From URNF01 sp045543675 (lineage in GTDB: Bacteria > Bacillota > Clostridia > Oscillospirales > Acutalibacteraceae), in assembly GCA_045543675.1 (NCBI GenBank), contig JAZPXM010000162.1, positions 1 through 20,962 of the forward strand: a stretch of 20,962 nt of DNA, in the 5' to 3' direction. Numbering within the stretch: the stretch's first letter is position 1; every line of letters begins with the position of its first letter. The notes beneath the pieces are model-generated. The model had not been told where the DNA came from. It ran no database searches and was given only the letters and a program-made list of their open reading frames with translations. Positions 14,282 through 20,962 of this stretch are shown piece by piece. A program made the position numbers and the translations under genes.

Positions 14282-17200
14282 TTAAACTTCAGGGAAATCT
14301 ACCGCAGCCTCATCTGCCGCTTCGGACACAGCCTCCAAAGCTTGTTTCTTCTTGCGTTTCAGAAGAATAAACAGCAGAATACCGCCTACTACTACCAAAC
14401 CGCCAAGCACGATCAGCAGAATCGCCCACCACGGGAAATAGGTTATCACGCGGATACCTTTTTGCGGTTTTTTCTTTCCGCCTTTACCATCCGTGTCGGT
14501 ATCGGCATCCTCTGCATCCTCTGCATCCTCTGCATCCTCAACTTCCTCTTCGATGATGATTTCTTCCCATTCTTCCCATTCCTCGTCGGTCCAATCATCC
14601 GTTTCTTCGCCGATACTGTCATTGGTATCTTCTTCGGGCGGCAACACGATCATACCTTCGAGATCGCTGGGAGCATAGACTTCCATTTCATAAATGGCAG
14701 GCATACCTTGCGCATCGCCCAGTTTCATAGGTACAAAACGGAGATATTCCGCTTCGACTTCATCAAAATCAATAACGTCAATGGAACCGCAACCGTTTAC
14801 GACGGTATAATCATCTTCCGTAGGCAAAACGTGCCAGTTTTCGCCATCGTCAGAATACTCAACGTCGTAATCCGCATAGAAAGCAGTGGTCCATTTTATA
14901 ACCACACGGTCGATGGCAGTAAGCTCATCCAACGCTACGGTGAGAAGGCTGGCTTTGCCCTGCGGCAACGTGTAATTGGTTTTCGCATCGCCGTCCATCA
15001 GCAAATTCACGGGAGAATCCGCCGATACGTTCTCGGAATGCAGTTGAAGAGGTACATATTGCGCATCGCCCTTGGTAATGGTAATCTCTTTCCAGCCTTC
15101 TTCGCAGAAGATGGTGGTCATACCCTGACGGTCTACCGTGTAACCGCATTCATAATCCATATAGTTCGGCGTATGGTCCAGATAATCAAGTGCAACACCG
15201 TCTACTTCTACAGTAGCCGCGGTCACGCCAAGCGCCAACAGGATCTCGCGGGGAGAACCCTCTTCGTTGGTAATGGTGAAGGTGGAGTTTTCACCGGGCG
15301 TGCTGGTATACACCTCTGTATGAGAGTCATACGTTTGATAATCCGTGGATTCGCCGTCTTTCACATAGATAGTATTCTTACGTTCACGATCAGGCGCAGT
15401 CACCAACAGTGCGGGAATCGCTTGATATTCGTCACCGGAATTATCAAATATCTTCTCGCCCAGTTTCATATTTTCGGGCAGATTGATTGCTTTTACAGCG
15501 CCGCCCTTGACAAATACGGGCAAGGTGCCTGCAGGTGCTTCCGCATCCATGATCTGTCCGCCGTCGTACGCCTTGTAGGAGTAGAGGTCATACCAGGTAG
15601 AACCCTTGGGCAGAGCCACCTGCTGGTAATGGATGTTTGCCTGGGTCACAGCGCAAACCAGGAAGTCATCGCAGAACATATACTGGTTGGTCGCGTTTGC
15701 CAACGGCAACTGATACGGATATGCCATCATCATACCCTTAATAATGGGGTTAGAGGTCTTATTCGCATCGATAGCCGCGCTTTCAACAGTCGGAACAATA
15801 TTTTCGCGGAAATAGTAGTAGTTACCGAAAGATTTTTTCGCCAAAGCATCAAAGTCAGCAGTTGCCAGTTTTCTGTACTGACCGTGTTGGCGCATATAGG
15901 GAGAAAATACGCCCAGCGGCACCGAACGGTTCCACACATCACTGGACGGATAGTAGGAATGCATACCTAAATCGCCGCCATACATATTCCAACCGCCCGC
16001 ACCGAGACCGATCATCATATAGACGGTTCTCAAATAACCTGCTATATTGCCGGGCGGGTCACCGAGGAAGTTGCCGACGAACTGCTGCGTACCGGGGGTA
16101 CCGGAGCGCTGGAACAGCACGTAATCGTTGCCGTGCTCTTCGGTAAAGACCGCATTCAGCGTCTTAGCATAATAGTATGCTATCAGGTTGTGCATCTCAC
16201 CTGCAGCGGTCATTCCGGTGAAATAGGTGCCGTGCGTGTTGGACCATTCACCGAAGTCCAACATAAAGCCTTTGATACCCATACCGAGCTGCTCTTGAAG
16301 GATGCCTTTTACCATCGGCAACGCATTCGGGTTAGAGAAGTCGATATAACTCATATTTTCAGATAAGGTGTATATACCCTTCTGTCTGAGAAGATCGGTA
16401 TTCCAGGGGAACGGGTGACCGTAGGAAGTCATATTGCCGTTTGCATCAAAGGTGGGATACTTACTTACGCCGGGCAAATAGGTCGAAGCCGTACCGGACG
16501 GATGGAACCAGTCCAATGCGCGGATACCGCGTTTGTTGAGGTAATTCAGTATACGCGTATTTTCGCCATGATGCTCGATATAGATCGATTTGGGATAGAA
16601 ACCGTAGTTTTCATACAGTTCATCCAAAAAGGTCGTTACGTTTGTATACGGGTCATAAGTCAAATAATGCTGGTTATATTCATTGCTCCAAACAGTATTG
16701 GAAGCGCCTGCCCAATAACTGTAGGTCCATGTCGGGGAAACACCGCTCGTACCCGTAATTTTCGTGTATTTTCTCAGGTTTTCCTGCGGCGTACCCGCCC
16801 AAACGCGGATATCCATTTTAATGGAAGTGTCCACCGAATCAAATGTCACGGTCATTCTGTCGGGGTTATCTTCGCCGCAATCGTGATTACCCATATACGG
16901 CATATTAAACCATATAGAGTAGCCGCGGTTACTGTGATACAACGGGTTGACCATATACATATAGTCACTGTTGCCCCACGTATCGGTTACGGTCAAAGAA
17001 AGGGAATCGCCAACCTGATTCGTATTATTAGCCGTTTCGCTACCCATCAGAATGGCTTCTTTAGCTACCAAAGGTATTTCGACAGCCGTACGCACTACCA
17101 AACCCTTTTTTAAGGTGCTGTACGCATACGATATCTGGCCGCTGCCGATATAGTTGATACGCTTACCGCCTTCTTCGCAGATCCACAGCTTGAACGCTTT

Positions 17201-17644
17201 GCCGGACTGCTCGTAGGTCAATACCGTACCGTCGGTACCGGTCATAACCACCGCACCGCTTGCCGATGTCTTGTAGTCAATTGTTTTTACGGAAGACGGC
17301 TCCCACAGACCGCCCACAGGTTCAGAAGGCACGGTCTGACCCGCCGCTATCTCTGCGTCATGCAAAGACTGTATGCGGAAACCTCCCTCAGCGGGGAAGG
17401 AAATGAAAAGCTTTTCCGTATTTTCTCCGGCTTTTGCCGTAATGATGAAATATTCGGCGGTCTGCTGTGTATTAACAACATCCGTCAAGGTTACCCATTT
17501 GTAGTCGCGAACAACAGGAAACTTTGCGCTGTCTTTGTTGTATATGCCGTTCAAACTGCCCGCCGACACGGTCATAGCGACTGTACTTACCAGCATTACT
17601 ACGCACAAGCATATAGCCAACAGTTTCGTAAATCTGTGTTTCAT
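14282..17644 (-). CDS. GH31-family glycosidase B, secreted and anchored in the membrane by a C-terminal segment
   Basis: 1120-aa surface retaining alpha-glycosidase. A signal peptide (residues 1-28; KLLAICLCVVMLVSTVAMTVSA) precedes a sandwich domain and the GH31 barrel, with nucleophile D463 (KGFMLDFGEW) and acid/base D529 (GNFLGDPPGN). A discoidin-like sugar-binding domain lies at ~865-995. An acidic linker follows, with DDWTDEEWEEW and a repeated Glu-Asp-Ala tract (~1005-1055). A transmembrane helix (~1070-1096; WWAILLIVLGGLVVVGGILLFILL) and a basic KRKKK stop-transfer end the export-competent part. The enzyme would thus face outwards, held on a charged stalk. The start is the ATG 17644, with AGGTG nine nucleotides before it; a TTG directly upstream is less likely. 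It lies 38 nt before GH31-A and after the 961-aa protein in one operon. Confidence 0.92.
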   Translation of the reverse strand: MKHRFTKLLAICLCVVMLVSTVAMTVSAGSLNGIYNKDSAKFPVVRDYKWVTLTDVVNTQQTAEYFIITAKAGENTEKLFISFPAEGGFRIQSLHDAEIAAGQTVPSEPVGGLWEPSSVKTIDYKTSASGAVVMTGTDGTVLTYEQSGKAFKLWICEEGGKRINYIGSGQISYAYSTLKKGLVVRTAVEIPLVAKEAILMGSETANNTNQVGDSLSLTVTDTWGNSDYMYMVNPLYHSNRGYSIWFNMPYMGNHDCGEDNPDRMTVTFDSVDTSIKMDIRVWAGTPQENLRKYTKITGTSGVSPTWTYSYWAGASNTVWSNEYNQHYLTYDPYTNVTTFLDELYENYGFYPKSIYIEHHGENTRILNYLNKRGIRALDWFHPSGTASTYLPGVSKYPTFDANGNMTSYGHPFPWNTDLLRQKGIYTLSENMSYIDFSNPNALPMVKGILQEQLGMGIKGFMLDFGEWSNTHGTYFTGMTAAGEMHNLIAYYYAKTLNAVFTEEHGNDYVLFQRSGTPGTQQFVGNFLGDPPGNIAGYLRTVYMMIGLGAGGWNMYGGDLGMHSYYPSSDVWNRSVPLGVFSPYMRQHGQYRKLATADFDALAKKSFGNYYYFRENIVPTVESAAIDANKTSNPIIKGMMMAYPYQLPLANATNQYMFCDDFLVCAVTQANIHYQQVALPKGSTWYDLYSYKAYDGGQIMDAEAPAGTLPVFVKGGAVKAINLPENMKLGEKIFDNSGDEYQAIPALLVTAPDRERKNTIYVKDGESTDYQTYDSHTEVYTSTPGENSTFTITNEEGSPREILLALGVTAATVEVDGVALDYLDHTPNYMDYECGYTVDRQGMTTIFCEEGWKEITITKGDAQYVPLQLHSENVSADSPVNLLMDGDAKTNYTLPQGKASLLTVALDELTAIDRVVIKWTTAFYADYDVEYSDDGENWHVLPTEDDYTVVNGCGSIDVIDFDEVEAEYLRFVPMKLGDAQGMPAIYEMEVYAPSDLEGMIVLPPEEDTNDSIGEETDDWTDEEWEEWEEIIIEEEVEDAEDAEDAEDADTDTDGKGGKKKPQKGIRVITYFPWWAILLIVLGGLVVVGGILLFILLKRKKKQALEAVSEAADEAAVDFPEV
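14505..14540 (-). repeat. 9-bp tandem repeat in the GH31-B linker
   Basis: Four consecutive units of GCATCCTCT (last one imperfect), coding for Glu-Asp-Ala in frame. Slippage would change the length of the stalk by three residues per unit without a frameshift. Confidence 0.85.
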
Positions 17645-17676
17645 CAACTACGTCACCTACCTTTCTATTCGTTGGC

Positions 17677-17703
17677 GGTCGCCCGCGCCCTGCACGGGCG
17701 ACC
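17677..17703 (-). promoter_or_regulatory. Intergenic hairpin between the 961-aa gene and GH31-B
   Basis: GGTCGCCCG and CGGGCGACC form a perfect 9-bp GC-rich stem around a 9-nt loop. No T-tract follows on the minus strand, so read-through is likely. It may protect the upstream message or reduce downstream expression, as intercistronic hairpins do in other sugar operons. Confidence 0.6.
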
Positions 17704-17721
17704 GTAAAATAATGTGTTCAC

Positions 17722-20607
17722 TTAAAACTTCGTCACGTATCTGTCGTCCCACTCAAACGTCCAATCTTCTTCCGGTTTCCATCCGGAGTTCAGTTTGGGA
17801 CCTTCATCGGAAGCCCAACCGCGTGCGGCATCGTCAAGCGGAATCTCGTTCATATCTTTATCCAATGCCGTAATTTGGAAATTGGAGATGATCGCGTCCG
17901 TTCCGTAACCTGAAAAACCTACCAATCCGCCGTAGGATTCCAGGGAATCCAGGTTTGCTGCGATCGGTTCAGAATTATCCACCTGAACGATCAAACTGCC
18001 GCTTTCCAATACGGTAACGGTAATGTGATGGGGTTTCTTCGAGTCAATCACCTCTGTGAAAAGCTGTTCCGAACCGTCTACTCGCCAGTCGCCTACAGTC
18101 CAACGATACTCACGCGACGTGCTACCTTCTATATGCAGCGCACCTTGTTTGTCCAGATGGATAGATACGCCGCCACCGTTACGGACGGGTTCCATATCGC
18201 TGGAACCGGGAACGCCAAAGTACTTTGTGGGATCCTGCACACCGGCGACCACATTTACGTACCACCAGTTTTCCTGCGAATGTACGTAATCCATTTCTAT
18301 ACGGCAGTTGACAAGATTCTGTCTTTTCAGAATCATCATGCCAACGTGGTCGGTAGTCAAAGCAGGTGTCCAGACATTGTCAGAATCGTCTTTACCGCGG
18401 TACAACGCCGTAACCTTGCCGCCTTCTGCCTTCCACATATCGGAAGCGCGTGCCGCTCTGACAAGTTCACCCGAAGCAGCCGTCCAGGTGCCGTCAATTT
18501 TTTTCTTGGAATAATACGCGTCAAAATCCAACAGGTCGTTGGCATGATCGAAGTAGTACTTAATGGTCTTTTCTTCGTCAAAGTCGTTACCGATCACGTT
18601 ATGTACGGTCACCTTGTTGTCGCCCAACAGCGTAACGTTATGGAGATTCAACTTTGCGGTGAACTCATAATCGCCGCTCTTACCCGAACGATAGGTCCTG
18701 CTTTCCCAGGTGATGGGCAGGTTGTACCGAATACCCTTCTCATCGGTCAGGTTTGCGGAAGCGGGCAGAGACAACATATCGCCGTTTTCGCGGTTAAGCG
18801 TGATTTCTTTATCGAAGCCATTCAGGCCCGACAGTTTAATGGGTTTGGCATCCAAATCAACGATCTTCAAATTATCGAAGAAAGCGACAGTGGAGTTGGC
18901 CGCGAAATAGATGTAACCGCCGTCATAATTTGGGGGTAATTGCACACGCAAAGGCGTAGTAGATTTGCCGAGATACACGTAAGCCACTTTATCCGACACG
19001 ATAAGACGCATACGGCGGGTCTTGGAAGCGCTACCCAACTCCTGTTTGGCAGAAGCTTTAAAAGCGTCAATGGTTCTCGCTGTCGCGTCATAGGCCGCAT
19101 AATATACGCTCGACGCTACATCACGGAAAGCAAAACCGCCTTTTGGCTGGCCCGCAAAAATGTCGTTGCCGGAGGTGGCACCAGCACCGAAACCGACCTG
19201 GCTCCAACCTGCACTTGCAGTGTAATCCACTTCCAAAATGAAGTTTTTATACTTGCGCGTTTTCAGCACCGCAACGCCGACGTTGGTGTAATGTGCACTG
19301 TCCGCCGTTGTGTTGATGTTTTTCCATTTGACGCCATTGACGGTGACACCGCTCTTTAAGGTGTTGGTAGGCTTTATGAGACTGCTATACTTAAATCTCA
19401 ACGCACCGTCTGTGCCGATATGCCAGTTGTTGTTGGAGGTACCCTTTACGTGAATAGCCGCATTGGTCGCGGTGGTTATTTCAGGTAAGAACCACGCATC
19501 GAAATTGTCCAACTGTGCTTCGTCGCTGAAATCATATACAACCGTGTTTTCGGGATCGATAGCGCCGTCTCCGTCGTCGCCGGAACCGTCGTCGATTCTA
19601 TACGGATTATCAATATCAATAAGTTTACCTTCGTCATCCAGGCGGGAAAGCGAAATATCCGCAATACCGCTATGGCAACTGCCGACGCCGTAAGAGATAT
19701 AACCTTCTTTGTCGTAACCGATTGCAAAAGGTTCGCCGTCGTTATCAAAGATAACATTGCCGTTGTCGGTGTCGGTAATCTTGACCCAACAATCGCCGTT
19801 CACGACCTTCACATTGATGGTCGCATAATATTTATTCAAAGGCTCATCGAAAAGAATAGCATCGGTGTCGTACATGGCATCATCGATATCATCGCCGCTG
19901 CCCACGCTGATGCCCCACGGAGAGATACAAATAACTGCCTGCTCCTTGTTAACGGTGTTTGCAGCACCTACAAATTTGCCGGGTGTCTTTTGACGGAAAC
20001 CGATAAGCGCTGCGTTCCAACCTTTTACTTTCGCGGTGTTGCCGCTACCGAGCGCATCACCGTAATGGATAAAGCGGAAATCAAAGGTGGTTTCAAAGTT
20101 TCTGAGGAAGATCTCATCGCCGTTCGTGTCGCGCGGCACCATCGAGTTGATGGTACACATATACTTGCGGTTACCCTCGGCAACGCCCCAGTTAACGACC
20201 GATTCCAACCATTTGTTAAGATACAAGCCGCCCATCGTTGTCTTCGCCACAACAGGCAAGGAGTCGTACGCGCCCGAAGTTGTTTGCAGATATATATCCT
20301 CATGGTTGTAATACATTACAAAAGCATTATTGACAGCCGCATGTATGGCCTTTGCACTTGCGGTAGATGCGTGCTGACCGCCTTCCTGGATGCTCATCTT
20401 GTTTTGATTGCTGTCGGTGTATTTGCCGTTCACATACGGCACGAGGTCAGTAATACTGAACTCGAATTTGCTCGGCTCGGTGTTATTTTGCGCGGTTGCC
20501 TTCATGTCGATCGGCAAAAAATTCACACCAAATACCAAGCCACACAAAAGCGCAAGGCACAACCCGGCGGCACCTATACGTTTGCGCATAGACATGGTAC
20601 TCTTCAT
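17722..20607 (-). CDS. Large secreted protein of repeated LamG-like beta-sandwich domains
   Basis: 961-aa secreted protein, first gene of the operon. A signal peptide covers about residues 1-40 (GLCLALLCGLVFGVNFLPI, then ATAQ). I see three concanavalin/LamG-like sandwiches: ~130-325 (FETTFDFRF, KYYATINVKVVNGDCWVKI, GIADISLSRLD), ~355-585 (FILEVDYTASAGWSQVGFG, MRLIVSDKVAYVYLG, AFFDNLKIVDL) and ~680-915 (CRIEMDYVHSQENWWYVNVV, HHITVTVLESGSLIVQVD, AIISNFQITALD). An Ig-like domain lies between the last two (~590-672). A DDGSGDDGDG linker follows the first. No catalytic motif, LPXTG or membrane anchor is seen; the tail ends EEDWTFEWDDRYVTKF. The start is the ATG 20607 with GGAGAGG eight nucleotides before it. 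A role in binding or presenting a polysaccharide is likely; an enzyme activity cannot be excluded. Confidence 0.85.
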   Translation of the reverse strand: MKSTMSMRKRIGAAGLCLALLCGLVFGVNFLPIDMKATAQNNTEPSKFEFSITDLVPYVNGKYTDSNQNKMSIQEGGQHASTASAKAIHAAVNNAFVMYYNHEDIYLQTTSGAYDSLPVVAKTTMGGLYLNKWLESVVNWGVAEGNRKYMCTINSMVPRDTNGDEIFLRNFETTFDFRFIHYGDALGSGNTAKVKGWNAALIGFRQKTPGKFVGAANTVNKEQAVICISPWGISVGSGDDIDDAMYDTDAILFDEPLNKYYATINVKVVNGDCWVKITDTDNGNVIFDNDGEPFAIGYDKEGYISYGVGSCHSGIADISLSRLDDEGKLIDIDNPYRIDDGSGDDGDGAIDPENTVVYDFSDEAQLDNFDAWFLPEITTATNAAIHVKGTSNNNWHIGTDGALRFKYSSLIKPTNTLKSGVTVNGVKWKNINTTADSAHYTNVGVAVLKTRKYKNFILEVDYTASAGWSQVGFGAGATSGNDIFAGQPKGGFAFRDVASSVYYAAYDATARTIDAFKASAKQELGSASKTRRMRLIVSDKVAYVYLGKSTTPLRVQLPPNYDGGYIYFAANSTVAFFDNLKIVDLDAKPIKLSGLNGFDKEITLNRENGDMLSLPASANLTDEKGIRYNLPITWESRTYRSGKSGDYEFTAKLNLHNVTLLGDNKVTVHNVIGNDFDEEKTIKYYFDHANDLLDFDAYYSKKKIDGTWTAASGELVRAARASDMWKAEGGKVTALYRGKDDSDNVWTPALTTDHVGMMILKRQNLVNCRIEMDYVHSQENWWYVNVVAGVQDPTKYFGVPGSSDMEPVRNGGGVSIHLDKQGALHIEGSTSREYRWTVGDWRVDGSEQLFTEVIDSKKPHHITVTVLESGSLIVQVDNSEPIAANLDSLESYGGLVGFSGYGTDAIISNFQITALDKDMNEIPLDDAARGWASDEGPKLNSGWKPEEDWTFEWDDRYVTKF

Positions 20608-20619
20608 AAGAACCTCTCC

Positions 20620-20637
20620 TTCAAAAAATTTTTTGAA
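20620..20637. promoter_or_regulatory. 18-bp palindrome before the ribosome binding site of the operon's first gene
   Basis: TTCAAAAAATTTTTTGAA is a perfect palindrome about 30 nt after the expected transcription start. It could be an operator or a weak leader hairpin; A/T homopolymers make chance more likely than usual. Confidence 0.3.
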
Positions 20638-20674
20638 TTGATGGGCAAGTGCCACTCTCCCACTATTCATTTAT

Positions 20675-20703
20675 ATTATATGTCATTTATCGTCTCTTTC
20701 CAA
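20675..20703 (-). promoter_or_regulatory. Promoter of the glycosidase operon
   Basis: On the minus strand TTGGAA (20703-20698), a 17-nt spacer and TATAAT (20680-20675). The leader to the ATG would be about 60 nt. All five genes from here to 7818 run in the same direction with short gaps (at most ~77 nt), so one transcript is likely. Confidence 0.75.
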
Positions 20704-20811
20704 TGCACAGAAAAACTTTTAAAGTAGACATATCCTATGATTTGACAAAAAATTCCTAATCATTTTCCCTTTATTACCATTATTTTCTATTTATTTCATA
20801 AAAATCGTTAG

Positions 20812-20928
20812 ATGCAATACCACCACGTACGGTAACACTTGTGGTGTGTATTAGGCTTCTCCTTGAGGAGAAAGCAGTATCATTGATTGCGTGTTCGCAG
20901 GGGACGATGTCCACATCGTCCCGTTTTT
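20812..20928 (+). ncRNA. Possible structured RNA ending in a terminator
   Basis: Three hairpins lie in a row with no ORF: ATACCACCAC (20817-20826) with GTGGTG-T-GTAT (20841-20851); GCTTCTCC (20855-20862) with GGAGAAAGC (20867-20875, one bulge); and the terminator stem. GCAA at 20814 can pair with TTGC at 20887-20890 to enclose the first two. No convincing promoter was found: TTGACA at 20742 has no good -10 at 17 nt. It could be the 3' part of a longer transcript or a leader of a gene beyond the window. I see no gene in the rest of 20704-20962. Confidence 0.35.
20901..20928 (+). terminator. Intrinsic terminator near window end
   Basis: GGGACGATG and CATCGTCCC form a perfect 9-bp stem around TCCA, followed by G and TTTTT. 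A further hairpin GGGCAG/CTGCCC follows at 20940-20960 at the window edge. Confidence 0.8.
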
Positions 20929-20962
20929 GTGTCATTTGCGGGCAGTCGAGACGCCTGCCCCT

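Noticed and set aside
14342..15970. 542-aa plus-strand ORF
   Set aside because: Antisense shadow of GH31-B: no ribosome binding site, odd composition, and the opposite frame has clear domains.
20608..20670. Earlier start of the 961-aa protein
   Set aside because: The extension covers the leader and the ribosome binding site; its start is at the expected transcription start.
19672..20727. 351-aa plus-strand ORF
   Set aside because: Antisense shadow of the 961-aa secreted protein, running across its signal peptide and promoter.

Overview
The window looks like chromosomal DNA from a low-to-moderate GC Gram-positive anaerobe, most likely an uncultured gut Clostridia-type Bacillota. The clues are AGGAGG-type ribosome binding sites, a TTG start codon, TTGACA/TATAAT promoters, a lipobox solute-binding protein, AraC-regulated glycosidases and a C-terminally anchored surface enzyme. 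No taxonomic marker is present, so this is inference.

Left part (1-4680): a NUDIX hydrolase gene, then an intact tRNA-Ala(GGC). The 3' part of that tRNA (48 bp, from the anticodon loop to just past CCA) is repeated exactly 3,464 bp downstream, as in the att sites of a tRNA-integrated element. The interval has no integrase. It holds a ROK kinase/N-acetylhexosamine-kinase-like chimeric pseudogene with no usable start codon, a probably 5'-truncated gene of unknown function, a promoter-to-terminator unit for a strongly structured small RNA, and a Fic-family protein with substitutions in both its active-site and inhibitory motifs. To its right are about 360 bp of reiterated tRNA 3' ends, terminators and inverted T-arm sequences, which look like scars of several integration events.

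Middle (4684-7668): a small nucleotide pyrophosphatase/phosphodiesterase-like enzyme, a short C-terminal remnant that resembles a uroporphyrinogen-decarboxylase-family gene, and two overlapping paralogous AraC-type regulators behind a strong promoter.

Right part (7740-20703): an apparent 13-kb operon on the minus strand. In transcription order it encodes a 961-aa secreted multi-domain beta-sandwich protein, a secreted membrane-anchored GH31 glycosidase, a GH31 paralogue lacking both export signal and anchor, a GH2 glycosidase and a lipoprotein sugar-binding protein. A promoter lies at 20675-20703 and a strong hairpin terminator region at 7683-7775 is shared with the converging AraC genes. A plausible reading is a glycan-use locus: surface binding and cleavage, capture of products by the lipoprotein, then intracellular cleavage by GH31-A and GH2, with the AraC pair as local regulators. 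No ABC permease is in the window and the substrate cannot be told from sequence. A second possible structured RNA ending in a terminator lies at 20812-20928.
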